A stretch of 64,000 nucleotides of DNA from Wolfiporia cocos (GCA_029448655.1 JACCLO010000007.1:2604001-2668000); one strand, 5' to 3'; counted from the stretch's first letter, positions 1 through 9,914 are shown. Numbers and translations are program-made. The notes: generated from the letters alone by a model not told the origin.

Positions 1-642
1 TGGACAGAGGAAGAGAAGCTAGCCGCTTCCATTACCGCCATGGAGAACCTAATCGAACTCCGCGAACTCAACAAGCTCAAGCTCGCCCGCGATAAGCTGA
101 ATAAGCGAATCGCCGCCAAACAAGCCGCCAAGGAAGCCAAGCAAGCAGCTTCTTCACTGGCCCTCCGTCTCTCCAGCCCGGCGGCCGGACCTTCCGTTCC
201 GGCCAACCACAAGATTCTCGACCCTTCCCTCGTCTTCGGAAAGAAGAAGCCTCTCCAAGCATGCGATCAAGTTATTCCCATGCTAGAAGGCACTCTCACT
301 CGTCTCACTCCTCTCGCCAACCACCCCCCTAATTACCCAGGCTTCCATATGGAAAACGACATGCGTTTCCACACTATGGTAGTAGAATTAGAGGACTTGG
401 TGGATAACGTGAGGGATAGAGCGAGACGGGGGAGGGTCACCAATAGAGACTGGAGAATTATGAAAAAGTATTGCAAACAGCTCGGCAATATTTCCTTTTT
501 GGATTGGCGTACGGACTTAGCTCGTATCGTAGCAGAATGCGTAGCGCTACAAATTACTTTTGCCTTCGGTGTAACACCACCTGACAAGGTGGCAGGGCCC
601 TCAACTACTTCGGTAGAAGAGGATATACTCGCGATTGTATAG
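1..642 (+). CDS. ORF0, extra protein upstream of gag (copy 1, 5' partial)
   Basis: The frame is open from the first base and ends at a TAG at 640-642. It matches residues 95-307 of the complete ORF0 of copy 2 (33781-34704). I do not recognise a family. The visible part has a lysine/alanine-rich helical stretch likely to form a coiled coil, then a mixed globular region, and ends in a short acidic tail. The two copies differ by few residues here, mostly conservative (R to K, V to I), which suggests the protein is maintained. Gag begins 101 bp downstream in another frame. It could be an accessory protein or a split-off N-terminal part of Gag; the sequence does not decide. Confidence 0.75.
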   Translation, partial: WTEEEKLAASITAMENLIELRELNKLKLARDKLNKRIAAKQAAKEAKQAASSLALRLSSPAAGPSVPANHKILDPSLVFGKKKPLQACDQVIPMLEGTLTRLTPLANHPPNYPGFHMENDMRFHTMVVELEDLVDNVRDRARRGRVTNRDWRIMKKYCKQLGNISFLDWRTDLARIVAECVALQITFAFGVTPPDKVAGPSTTSVEEDILAIV

Positions 643-743
643 TAGAAATACTATCATCTTTTAACTCTGAAATAGAGTGCGAGTGTGATCTATAACGAAA
701 GTCGCAGCTTTCAAAACCAATCCCTTCTTAAGAATCTAAGACA

Positions 744-2786
744 ATGAGTAACCGGAAACTAACATTCGTCACAAACAGATTCACAATGTCCTCCACCTCC
801 TCCGTCAGCACCCCCCTTGCTCCCCGCAAGATGCGCCTCCGCTCAGAAGGTCCGGTGACCCCGGTAGCTGGTCCCTCGGGAACCCAGCAACTGGTGACGC
901 TGGAGCACCTAAGCGAGGGAGAGGAAGAAGAAGAAGAGGAAGGAGAAGAGGAAATGCCGGAGTTCGCTCCCCCGCAAAGGGAATCTCCGACCAACCCCAT
1001 GGGTACACGCCCAGGCTCCCCCATTGCCGGATACCCACCGGCTCGTCGAACTCGCCCTATCGGGCCCGCCACCACCCTGGAAATGGAATTTTCGGGTCCG
1101 ACACGACAGACCAATGTCGCTGTCGAGAACAACCTTAAGGCGTACCTTCCTGAGGAGGAACACCACAAGGTGGATGGGTCCATACATGGGCCAATCATCG
1201 ATGCCGCCGTACAACGAAGTGCGGCCATAAGCCATGACACCACCGACACCCTAGGTCGAATGGTGCACGCCCGCCTGGAGCGTATCCATGAACGAATCGA
1301 TTCCCTGGCTGGGCAATCCAGGGCAATCGAACAGAAGGCCCAAGACGAACTACACGAAGCGGTCAATTCGGTCCGGAATGAGGTATTGTCCACCATGGTG
1401 GACCTCGGCAAGGAACTCCGACAGGAGTACACCGCCAAGCTCTCCGAAATGGAGAAGCAGCTCCGAAAGGACTACCGGTCCCGGCTGGACGACCTCGAGG
1501 ATGCGTTCGCAGAGCGCATGGAGAAGGTTGACGAGGAACTTCGGAGAATTCGCAAGAATCCCTCCGTTCCCAACCCTCCCGGCATCCGCACGCCCCCGGA
1601 AGACCCAGCACCGGCCCCCGGTCATGCTCAAGCCAGAGCAGCCGAGGCCGCTGCCGCCGCTCAAGCTGCAGCTGCCGCTGCAGCAGCCGTCGCCCCGCAG
1701 ATTCCAGGTCTGCCTCAAAACCTGAAAATTCCCCCTCCCCCCGAATTCTCTGGGTCATCTGGAAAGGTGACTGCACAGGAATGGGTGGAGAAGATGGGCC
1801 TGTACTTCGGTACGCTCAGGGTCTACGACGACCATGACCGTATCACCACGGCCCTCTTCCGCGTCACAGGGGACGCATACAAGTTTTTCTCGCCTCTCAT
1901 CAAGAAGGCAGGAAATGGTGAACCTCTCGGCACCTGGGAGGACTTCACCAAATCCGTAATGGTGCAATATGGGAAAATGACGGATAAGGAGATAGCCAAA
2001 AAAGAAATTCGCGGCTACTACGGCACGAAGGGCAAGGAACTGGCAGAATCGAACTATTTCAATTACTGCGAACGGTTCCGCACCCTCGGCCGACTCTCCG
2101 AAACCGCCAACGAGACTCTGGTGTGGGAATTCACCGAGACTCTCCCCGAAAAGGTTAAGGACACCTTAAACGTCCTCGGCAAGACTCCGTTCTTCAAGGC
2201 CCCGACCGACATCGAACCTCTGATCGACTTCGCCCTGGAAATGTACCAAACGTCATATCCGGACAAGATCAAGGGCTCGATCTTCGAGAAGGCCAGCAAG
2301 AAGGACTCGGCACCTGCCGAAAAGAAGGAGACGTCCTCCGCTTCTGCAAAGAAGTCGGAGAAGAAAAAGGACAAGGGAAAGGCGCCCGCCAAAGCCCCCG
2401 CCGACACCACCAACGCCGTCTGCACTTACTGCAAGCAGACGGGACACTATTTCAACAAGTGTCCTAAGCTTGCCGCGGACAAGGCTGCGGGAACGTTCGT
2501 GCCTGCCGCTCAGCGGGCCGAACAACAAAGGGCGAAGGATGCAGCTGCCGCGTCTGGAAAGACCACGGCTGCTCCTTCGGGTAGTGGAAAGGGACAGGCT
2601 TCTGGCAAGAAGCCGTACTCGGCGCCCCCCGCGGATGGCAAGACGTATCGTGCCCGAACGATCTGGGAAGAAGTGACGGCTGACTCAAGTTCAGCAGGAC
2701 CCTCGGCCCCCGCCACCACCGTCGCCAATGTCGGGACCATCTCGGTTCCCCTCGCCCCAACTACACGTCTCGAAGACGTTCTGTGA
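744..2786 (+). CDS. gag: Gag polyprotein (copy 1)
   Basis: This 680-aa protein should form the virus-like particle that packages the element RNA. After a proline-rich, acidic N-terminus there is a long charged helical stretch (about residues 150-270, likely coiled coil), an alanine/proline linker, a Retrotrans_gag-type core (about 345-470, with the EWVEKM...GTWEDF pattern), a lysine-rich segment and one zinc knuckle, CX2CX4HX4C, at residues 560-573. A glycine/serine-rich tail follows. A second ATG at 786 is also in frame and could be the true start. The last 59 bases overlap the ATG-initiated pol frame. Copy 2 has the same protein with a few changes, mostly near residues 110-175. Confidence 0.92.
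   Translation: MSNRKLTFVTNRFTMSSTSSVSTPLAPRKMRLRSEGPVTPVAGPSGTQQLVTLEHLSEGEEEEEEEGEEEMPEFAPPQRESPTNPMGTRPGSPIAGYPPARRTRPIGPATTLEMEFSGPTRQTNVAVENNLKAYLPEEEHHKVDGSIHGPIIDAAVQRSAAISHDTTDTLGRMVHARLERIHERIDSLAGQSRAIEQKAQDELHEAVNSVRNEVLSTMVDLGKELRQEYTAKLSEMEKQLRKDYRSRLDDLEDAFAERMEKVDEELRRIRKNPSVPNPPGIRTPPEDPAPAPGHAQARAAEAAAAAQAAAAAAAAVAPQIPGLPQNLKIPPPPEFSGSSGKVTAQEWVEKMGLYFGTLRVYDDHDRITTALFRVTGDAYKFFSPLIKKAGNGEPLGTWEDFTKSVMVQYGKMTDKEIAKKEIRGYYGTKGKELAESNYFNYCERFRTLGRLSETANETLVWEFTETLPEKVKDTLNVLGKTPFFKAPTDIEPLIDFALEMYQTSYPDKIKGSIFEKASKKDSAPAEKKETSSASAKKSEKKKDKGKAPAKAPADTTNAVCTYCKQTGHYFNKCPKLAADKAAGTFVPAAQRAEQQRAKDAAAASGKTTAAPSGSGKGQASGKKPYSAPPADGKTYRARTIWEEVTADSSSAGPSAPATTVANVGTISVPLAPTTRLEDVL
2677..2786 (+). 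other. gag-pol overlap; pol is in the +1 frame
   Basis: The pol frame is open from 2677, after a TGA at 2674-2676, while gag runs to its own TGA at 2784-2786, so the two overlap by 110 nt. Pol is +1 (equally -2) relative to gag. Skipping the T of the gag stop, in the context CTG-TGA, would enter pol directly, and the same bases occur in copy 2. Reinitiation at the pol ATG at 2728 is the alternative. The sequence alone does not choose between them. Confidence 0.6.
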
Positions 2787-5700
2787 AGAACACACCAGCC
2801 CCGCAGCGGCTGGGAGTGTACAGCGCCCCGAAGAAGCGCACCTCTACGAAGAGGCTTCACAGAGACCCCTTATCTTGTGGGAAGATAAGGCGGTCGTACG
2901 TCACCCGGTATCCCATCTCGGTATATTCGGTAACTCGGCAATGGACTTTGCCCGGAGGACAAGGACACTAGCTACACGTGCCCCTCCTGTACAATACTTC
3001 TACCCTGACCCGCTCGCGCTAAAGTTTTTCACTTTGTATAATGTACATGGAAACGATTCTCGAGACGACAATAAATCGTTCTCTATCGAAGTGGAACTGT
3101 GGGTATATGGAAAGAAAGTCAACGCCATGGCATTAATCGACACCGGTGCATCAATAAGCGTCATTGATAAGAAACTCGTACATGAGGAAAAGTTAGTCAC
3201 TCAAAAACTACCTTCGCCTCTCGAGATTCGCAACGCCGACGGTACCTCTAATACCGCCGGTAATATCAATATGGCAGTAAAAGCTTATATGGTGCACGAG
3301 GAACACAAGTCCACCGAATTCTTGTACGTAATGGACGTACAGAATGCGGATGTGATCCTCGGATATGATTGGTTCCTGAAACACAACCCGGACTTCAACT
3401 GGCCGGAAGGAACCTTCACATATCGGTGTACGGAAAAATGCAAACATGGTAAACGGGTTTCGATTTCTGAGGAAGAAGACGAAATCGAACCCCGCAACAT
3501 CTATCAGATCATCAACGACTTTCCAATAGATTTTCTCGGCTTAGAGGAGCCTGAGAATCCCTTTGTCGCTTGGGTGAACACCCTTGACGAAGGAACGGAA
3601 CTCCTTATCGATGCCATTCAGTCGATAACGGAGAAGTCGGATGATGAATTCCTGACAGATGCGGATCTCCAGAAATGGAAATCCTTGGTTCCGGAGGAAT
3701 ACCAGGAGTTTGGTCCCACGGTATTTTCTCAGCGCGCATCCGAAAGGATGCCCGAACGGAAACCATACGATCACGCCATCGACTTCCCCGATGACGCGGT
3801 ACTACCGCCCCCGAGTAAGGCATACAAAATGTCTCCTCAGGAAGCGAACTCGCTAGATCAGTGGATTCAGGAAGAGTTACGGAAGGGCTACATCCGTCAC
3901 TCGAAATCCCCGATCGCGAGTCCGGTCTTCTTCGTCCCTAAAAAAGACGGCGGAGCCCGAATGGTAGTCGATTACCGAAAGGTGAACGACTTGACCATTA
4001 AAAATAGGTACCCTCTCCCACGCATAGACGAGCTTATCGATAAGCTTAGCCAGGCTTCGATATTTACGAAGCTCGACTTGCGTTGGGGTTACAACAACGT
4101 AAGAATCAAGGAGGGAGATGAATGGAAGACCGCATTCATTACGCCTAACGGCCTTTACGAAGCTGTAGTCATGTACTTCGGCTTTTGTAATGCACCCAGC
4201 ACGTTCCAGCACATGATGAACGATATTCTAGGTGACCTTATCAGAGAAGGAAAGGTCATTGTCTACCTAGACGACATCCTTGTGTTCGGAAACGACCTGT
4301 TGGAACACCGTCGTATTGTCAAGCAAGTATTACAAATCTTGCAAGACAACGACTTGTTCGCGAAGCCTGAAAAGTGCTTCTTCGAACAAAGCAGTATTGA
4401 ATACCTGGGAATGATCATTTCCAAAGGAAAAGTCGAAATGGACCCTAAGAAGGTAGCCGGTGTCATGGACTGGCCTACACCTGCCAAGGTGAAGGACGTC
4501 CAGGCCTTTGTTGGCTTCGCCAACTACTACCGGCGGTTCATTAAAGACTTCTCCAAAGTGGTTAAGCCGTTAACCGAACTGTCCAAGAAAAACACGCAAT
4601 GGAACTGGGGGCCCGAACAAGCGGAAGCCTTCCAAACTCTCAAGGAAGCTTTCACATCGGCTCCAATACTCCGGATCCCAGATCAGGAGTCCCCGTTCCG
4701 CGTGGAAGCGGATTCTTCCGATTACGCAACTGGTGCAGTGCTATCGCAATACTCTTCGGAGGATAAGCTCTGGCACCCGGTAGCCTTTTACTCGAAATCT
4801 CTATCAGCACCCGAAAGGAACTATGAGATTTACGATAAGGAGTTGCTTGCAATCATCCGCGCTCTAGAGGAATGGAGACATTACCTCGAAGGACACCCAC
4901 ACAAATTTGAAGTATGGTCGGATCATCTCAATCTGACATATTTCAAATCGGCACAACGGCTAACCCGGAGACAGGCACGTTGGAGTCTTTACCTGACAAG
5001 GTTCAACTTCACCATGTGTCACAAACCCGGCAAAACAATGCTTACGGCTGATCCTCTGTCACGGAGGCCAGACCATGAAGAGGGGGTGGAACTCGACAAT
5101 CGCGATCAAATTTTGCTGAAACCAGAATACTTTACGGTTAGGGCTCTAGAAGCGTCACAGCAGGAGATACAATCAGGCGACGAGGACCTTCTCCGACAAA
5201 TCCGACAAGCCCTCATGGACGATCAAATTACCAAGGATTACCAGGAACTACTGAAAAGTGGTCCCAAGGAATTCGGTAAGGATCTCCAGGAATGGAACAT
5301 GGAGGCCGGATTACTCCTCAGACGAGGAAAAGTGTACGTTCCAAAAGAGCCTAAGGAATTGCGCACGAAGATTCTGGAGTTACATCATGACCATGTGACG
5401 GCCGGACACTTCGGACGATGGAAGACCTATGAACTTCTATCACGTAATTACTGGTGGCCTGGAATGACCACGATGGTGAAGCAATACGTGGAAGGTTGTG
5501 ACACATGTCAACGCATGAAGAACCACAACCAGACCCCGTACGGACCCCTGCAACCGCTCCCAGTTCCGGAAGCACCTTGGGACACCGTCACAATTGACCT
5601 TATCGTCCACCTACCACCCAGCGGCGAATTGAAACAATTCAATGCTATTATGGTAATAGTGGACCGGCTTACCAAACGAGCACATTTCATTCCCACGTCC

Positions 5701-7263
5701 GACAAAATAACGGCAAAAGAATTAGCAAACCTCCTGTACCTTCGGATTTATCCGAACCACGGACTTCCGAAACAAATCATTTCGGATAGAGGCCCGCAAT
5801 TCGCAGCCGCCTTATTCAAGGGATGGTGTGAGCAATTGGGAATCCAACGGTCAATGACAACCGCCTATCACCCGCAAGCGGATGGCCAGACGGAGAGAGT
5901 TAACCAGATCCTGGAACAATATCTTAGATGTTACATCGATGTTATTCAGAAGGATAACTGGTCATGGTTTCTCCCAACGGCTGAATTCGCGTACAACAAC
6001 GCGGCTAGTGAGACAACAAAGAATAGCCCATTCTTTGTCGAACTAGGAAGGCACCCTAATGCAGGACCTACGAATTTACGTCCAACACCATACGTGGACC
6101 TAAATGTCATTGCTTACGAACGATGGTCAGCACAAGAACAAGCTAAGGCAGCTATGAAACTGGCTGCTGAACGCTGGTCTTGGTATTATGATCAACACAA
6201 GCGCTCGGTACCGTTTAAAGTCGGCGACAAAGTTCTCGTTGACGCCCGTAGCTGGCAAGACTCCGAAAGAAGTCTTAGTCCACGCTATTTGGGACCATTT
6301 AGGATAATTGAACAATTATCCCCGGTCACTTTTAGGGTACACATGGACGAGCAATACAGGGCTTACCACCCAGTATTCCACGCTTCCAAGTTGGTCATGT
6401 ACAAGGACCCGGTGCATCAGAAAAAACCAGAGCCTCAACCAGAAATGGTCGACGGCGAAGAGTTATGGGAAGTCGAGAAGATCTTAGATCATCGTCTCCG
6501 CGCAGGAAGAGTTGAATACAGAATCCGATGGAAAGGGTTCGGTATCAATGACGACTCCTGGGTACGCGAAGCCGATCTCGACACGGCATACGACATTCTG
6601 CAGGAATACAAGGCTTCACACGCCATTCCAATGCAGGATGTCCCCCTCAGGCGATCAGCTAGAAGGAAAGAAGCAGTTCATGTCTTCGACCCTGACAGCG
6701 ACGACTGGGAAGCCGACGAATGCACGTGGCCAGACGACTGGCCGCAGTATCGCGAAGAATTTGCGAAGGACCCCAAGCAGCGCATGGTTAGACACCCCGA
6801 CGGGGGATGGATGTCAGTGGACATTAACCAAAATGCGGATTTGAAAATCGTAGTCGGTGAAGGCGGCCGAATGCCGGAAAAGGGAACCAAGGACTCGGTT
6901 GGGTTTGACCTGTACACTGCAACAGGCGACGTTCTGCCAGCTCACGGGCAGACAGAATACAACACCAAACTGAAAATCCAGGTACCTTTCGGCACTTACG
7001 GACGTATCGCCCCCCGCTCTAGTCTCGCACGCAAAGGCATAGACGTAATGGGTGGCGTTATCGACCACGATTATCAAGGCGAAGTAATCATCATTCTCCG
7101 GAATCACTCCGACATATCTATCGATATTCGGGCCGGCGATAAGATTGCCCAGCTAATCTGCGAAGTTGCAAAGGACCCGCATATTACGCTACACGGAAAA
7201 TCTTACTTTGAAAAGATTAAATCCGAGCGCGGTACTGGTGGATTCGGCTCCACAGGAAAGTAA
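2728..7263 (+). CDS. pol: Pol polyprotein with chromodomain and C-terminal dUTPase (copy 1)
   Basis: This 1511-aa polyprotein carries every enzyme of a chromovirus plus one extra. In order (numbering from the ATG at 2728): aspartic protease (DTGA, D138), reverse transcriptase with YLDD at 513-516, RNase H, integrase zinc finger (H886 to C924/C927), integrase DD35E triad D957, D1020, E1056, a GPF motif near 1190, a chromodomain at about 1247-1297 (WEVEKIL, WKGF) and a trimeric-type dUTPase at about 1372-1511. All five dUTPase motifs are visible: GFDLYTA (1392), PRSSLA (1428), GVIDHDYQGE (1443), GDKIAQL (1470) and RGTGGFGSTG (1502). The chromodomain would direct integration to marked chromatin; the dUTPase would limit uracil in cDNA. 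No stop or frameshift was seen. Confidence 0.95.
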   Translation: MSGPSRFPSPQLHVSKTFCEEHTSPAAAGSVQRPEEAHLYEEASQRPLILWEDKAVVRHPVSHLGIFGNSAMDFARRTRTLATRAPPVQYFYPDPLALKFFTLYNVHGNDSRDDNKSFSIEVELWVYGKKVNAMALIDTGASISVIDKKLVHEEKLVTQKLPSPLEIRNADGTSNTAGNINMAVKAYMVHEEHKSTEFLYVMDVQNADVILGYDWFLKHNPDFNWPEGTFTYRCTEKCKHGKRVSISEEEDEIEPRNIYQIINDFPIDFLGLEEPENPFVAWVNTLDEGTELLIDAIQSITEKSDDEFLTDADLQKWKSLVPEEYQEFGPTVFSQRASERMPERKPYDHAIDFPDDAVLPPPSKAYKMSPQEANSLDQWIQEELRKGYIRHSKSPIASPVFFVPKKDGGARMVVDYRKVNDLTIKNRYPLPRIDELIDKLSQASIFTKLDLRWGYNNVRIKEGDEWKTAFITPNGLYEAVVMYFGFCNAPSTFQHMMNDILGDLIREGKVIVYLDDILVFGNDLLEHRRIVKQVLQILQDNDLFAKPEKCFFEQSSIEYLGMIISKGKVEMDPKKVAGVMDWPTPAKVKDVQAFVGFANYYRRFIKDFSKVVKPLTELSKKNTQWNWGPEQAEAFQTLKEAFTSAPILRIPDQESPFRVEADSSDYATGAVLSQYSSEDKLWHPVAFYSKSLSAPERNYEIYDKELLAIIRALEEWRHYLEGHPHKFEVWSDHLNLTYFKSAQRLTRRQARWSLYLTRFNFTMCHKPGKTMLTADPLSRRPDHEEGVELDNRDQILLKPEYFTVRALEASQQEIQSGDEDLLRQIRQALMDDQITKDYQELLKSGPKEFGKDLQEWNMEAGLLLRRGKVYVPKEPKELRTKILELHHDHVTAGHFGRWKTYELLSRNYWWPGMTTMVKQYVEGCDTCQRMKNHNQTPYGPLQPLPVPEAPWDTVTIDLIVHLPPSGELKQFNAIMVIVDRLTKRAHFIPTSDKITAKELANLLYLRIYPNHGLPKQIISDRGPQFAAALFKGWCEQLGIQRSMTTAYHPQADGQTERVNQILEQYLRCYIDVIQKDNWSWFLPTAEFAYNNAASETTKNSPFFVELGRHPNAGPTNLRPTPYVDLNVIAYERWSAQEQAKAAMKLAAERWSWYYDQHKRSVPFKVGDKVLVDARSWQDSERSLSPRYLGPFRIIEQLSPVTFRVHMDEQYRAYHPVFHASKLVMYKDPVHQKKPEPQPEMVDGEELWEVEKILDHRLRAGRVEYRIRWKGFGINDDSWVREADLDTAYDILQEYKASHAIPMQDVPLRRSARRKEAVHVFDPDSDDWEADECTWPDDWPQYREEFAKDPKQRMVRHPDGGWMSVDINQNADLKIVVGEGGRMPEKGTKDSVGFDLYTATGDVLPAHGQTEYNTKLKIQVPFGTYGRIAPRSSLARKGIDVMGGVIDHDYQGEVIIILRNHSDISIDIRAGDKIAQLICEVAKDPHITLHGKSYFEKIKSERGTGGFGSTGK

Positions 7264-7290
7264 TCGTTCCATTAGGGACAATGAAACCTG

Positions 7291-7299
7291 AAGAGGGGG
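7291..7299 (+). other. Polypurine tract of copy 1
   Basis: AAGAGGGGG is followed by TAA and then the TGTCAC start of the 3' LTR. The same purine-TAA-TGTCAC arrangement occurs at 41358-41370 and 31168-31180, and on the minus strand at 8252-8266, so all four elements share it. It would prime plus-strand synthesis. Confidence 0.75.
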
Positions 7300-7692
7300 T
7301 AATGTCACAGATTTGGGACATGCCACTATTTTTCCCGTATTTTTACCTATTTATCTGGTATTTCTACGACCTTGTAGACATTTACGCTGCCAAGCGCTCG
7401 TCTACACGTACACGCAAACAAACAACACGTACACAACGCGGTATACGTCCACCTGTCATAACAACACGTACATAACACGTTTGTACGCGTCAATGACTCA
7501 GCGGACTAACCTTCGGTGTCACGCGCTTTACTCATATCCCGGTACCGGGCTATGTCAGTACGATTGGATAAGCGGCCCGCTCGTTATCACATGCCAATGC
7601 CCTTATGATTACTCATATTCCGATACCGGAATATAAGAATCACATGCATGGCTTACTAACGTAGCTACAGCCACTTTCACAACATGGACCTA

Positions 7693-8251
7693 TGACACAG
7701 ACTTACGTCTGTGCTACCCCTGGGCTCAGGGGGAACCATACACGCCGTTGAGCGAGCCTATAAGTCACCGTGCCAGCGCTGAACGCAGAGGCAACGTGGG
7801 GGTGACTAGTCCCCTTGTGTACGTCGAGGTAACAGAGGCGGCTCACAGACTAGCACGACGCGATACGGGCCCCGGGCCAGAGAGCATCACAGCAATAGTA
7901 AGAAAGGGGCTATGCCCAATTGTCGAGAATCTTAGGAATGGGGAGTAAGCCCACATTCCGTCGTAATATATACATGAGCGATGTGACTACTAGTACTGCC
8001 CTAAAGATGAGGCCTGTGCGCCGTATCTACTGGGTCATGTGCTAAGTGACGCTACATGTAACTACTGTGACCATAACGTGAGTACCGGAGGCGCGCGCTA
8101 CCCTACAGCGCTAACCTAACGACCAGGTGACCTGCAATAACTGGGAGTGACGCTGGAGGTGGCTATGGAGTAGAGGCGCGGCGTACGCCTAGCGCCGCAC
8201 ATACAACCTATAGCGAGGGAGTCTAAATTAATAAAGGAATAATTTGTGACA
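7693..8251 (-). repeat. LTR of the TRIM-like element (3' LTR on the minus strand)
   Basis: 559 bp, apparently identical to 9042-9600. An internal frame repeated in both LTRs (7748-7948 and 9097-9297) is a chance open frame and not a gene. Confidence 0.92.
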
Positions 8252-9041
8252 TTACCCCCCCTCTCGAAAAACGTCGTCCCTGACGTTCTACCTTGAATCC
8301 TACGACGCTCGCTACCTTGGTTGCTTGTTTAACACACGGCTCATGTGGTTCATGAGGAGCTTCCATGTGCACGGTCCGTCCGCCGGTGGTGGAGCGAAGT
8401 GAGCTAGCCTGCAGGAAGAATTGGGAGTTCCACTCATCCCGGATTCCTTACATCCCGCAACGTGAGTCGACGAGGCGTGTCAGCGGTGAGCGGGCCCATC
8501 GGAGTTGGGTAATGGCCAATCATTCCGCTCCTAGGACTGACGCCGACATGGCTACGCGTGGCCTACCGACCTTGGGGTATGTGGTTCGCTCGTTGGTATT
8601 CGATAGTCTTGTCGTGGTGGATTGCTTTCTGACCTTCGTGATCGCTGGTGTGGGGTTGGGTACCCTTGCGGGACCCTTCGCATACCCACAGATCAAAGTT
8701 CTTGACGATAACCCCTGCCGCCCAGGGGTAAGTGGCCGGACTGCCCTAGACCTCCACGCGCACGCGCATTCCCTTTGCAGGGGTGACGGCGGCGGGTCCT
8801 CAAACGGGGCTTATGTCGGTCGACCCCTTCTATCTTGCGTTCGAAAGAGGGCGGACTTGCTTACTCACTCCCTACGGTCGCTTTGCCAGGTGTAGCATTT
8901 CGTGGGGGCTCGTAAAACTACGGACCGACGGCGCTTCTACCGTCGGTTGCCCCGCCATGCTGCCTTGGCGACCTGTAGGTGGAGAACCCTCGGCCCCAGC
9001 GCAGGTGGCGCCGGAGGGGAGGTAAGATATTCCTAAGATTA
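8252..9041 (-). other. Internal non-coding segment of the TRIM-like element
   Basis: 790 bp between the LTRs. A plus-strand open frame of 176 codons (8365-8895) shows no recognisable domain and is antisense to the element, so I do not call it a gene. On the minus strand the segment starts with the primer-binding site and ends with the purine tract, as expected for an RNA-only element. Confidence 0.7.
9029..9040 (-). other. Self-priming primer-binding site of the TRIM-like element
   Basis: On the minus strand, one base (9041) after the 5' LTR end, this reads AATCTTAGGAAT. It is the exact reverse complement of ATTCCTAAGATT at 9288-9277 in the same LTR, 33 bp downstream of its TATA box. The RNA 5' end could therefore fold back and prime reverse transcription. 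Confidence 0.8.
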
Positions 9042-9600
9042 TGACACAGACTTACGTCTGTGCTACCCCTGGGCTCAGGGGGAACCATACACGCCGTTGA
9101 GCGAGCCTATAAGTCACCGTGCCAGCGCTGAACGCAGAGGCAACGTGGGGGTGACTAGTCCCCTTGTGTACGTCGAGGTAACAGAGGCGGCTCACAGACT
9201 AGCACGACGCGATACGGGCCCCGGGCCAGAGAGCATCACAGCAATAGTAAGAAAGGGGCTATGCCCAATTGTCGAGAATCTTAGGAATGGGGAGTAAGCC
9301 CACATTCCGTCGTAATATATACATGAGCGATGTGACTACTAGTACTGCCCTAAAGATGAGGCCTGTGCGCCGTATCTACTGGGTCATGTGCTAAGTGACG
9401 CTACATGTAACTACTGTGACCATAACGTGAGTACCGGAGGCGCGCGCTACCCTACAGCGCTAACCTAACGACCAGGTGACCTGCAATAACTGGGAGTGAC
9501 GCTGGAGGTGGCTATGGAGTAGAGGCGCGGCGTACGCCTAGCGCCGCACATACAACCTATAGCGAGGGAGTCTAAATTAATAAAGGAATAATTTGTGACA
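9042..9600 (-). repeat. LTR of the TRIM-like element (5' LTR on the minus strand)
   Basis: 559 bp. It contains the minus-strand TATA box (about 9321 leftward) and the predicted RNA start at 9288. The right target duplication ACCTA is 9601-9605. Confidence 0.92.
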
Positions 9601-9914
9601 ACCTACGGTCCAAACAAACGATCTTACTGGTGCGGCCATTACCGGCGCACATGGTCTATTGTAGTTTACGACTTAACCATATTAGTTATGTCTGCGCACA
9701 GACCACCTTCCTGTTTGGTTCCCTTACCGGTAACCAAACAAAGCATGTATATAAGTAGGGCTATCACTGCGGATAAGCCTTAGATTTGTTCTCTGCATTC
9801 GCACAGTTACATACCATCTCTGCTTGCGCCCACTAGCCTCCTCACCAACCTTCTGCAACATCTTCAAGTCGCCTATAAGGTTATAGTGTGAGTCCCACAG
9901 TCTAGTCTGTGTCA

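Larger units (their letters stand above)
7693..9600 (-). mobile_element. 1.9-kb non-coding LTR element (TRIM-like) inside the copy 1 LTR
   Basis: Two 559-bp direct LTRs (7693-8251 and 9042-9600) flank 790 bp with no recognisable protein; 5-bp duplications ACCTA flank the whole. Orientation is minus: on that strand the LTRs read TGTCAC...TGTGTCA, the TATA box (about 9321) points leftward, the primer-binding site lies at 9029-9040 and a purine tract (8255-8266) precedes the 3' LTR at 7693-8251. I saw no difference between the two LTRs, which implies a very recent insertion. It needs Gag and Pol from elsewhere. A decayed relative is the solo LTR at 24161-25445. Confidence 0.92.
1..9914 (+). mobile_element. 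Ty3/Gypsy chromovirus copy 1, 5' end outside window
   Basis: This is an LTR retrotransposon in the order ORF0, gag, pol, 3' LTR; the window begins inside ORF0, so the 5' LTR and leader lie to the left. It matches copy 2 (25965-42069) almost base for base, and window base 1 corresponds to about 34063. All three reading frames are open. The 3' LTR (699 bp net) is split by a 1.9-kb antisense LTR element at 7693-9600. The element sits inside a Plavaka-like transposase gene whose coding sequence resumes at 9915, so the expected left target duplication is CCACT, just outside the window. The open frames and the four amino-acid differences from copy 2 in 1511 residues of pol point to a recent insertion. 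Confidence 0.95.
7303..9914 (+). repeat. 3' LTR of copy 1, split by a nested element
   Basis: The LTR runs 7303-7692 and resumes at 9606-9914, giving 699 bp after removal of the insert and one copy of the target duplication ACCTA (7688-7692, 9601-9605). It begins TGTCAC and ends TGTGTCA. The second part holds a TATA box (about 9748, GTATATAAG) and the predicted RNA start AGATTTGTTCTC. It is nearly identical to the LTRs of copy 2. Confidence 0.93.

Noticed and set aside
7748..7948. Identical 66-aa frame at 7748 and 9097
   Set aside because: It lies inside the two LTRs, which are identical by descent; it is not a repeated gene.
8365..8895. 176-codon frame in the TRIM-like element
   Set aside because: It is antisense to the element and has no recognisable motif; it is better explained as a GC-rich chance frame.
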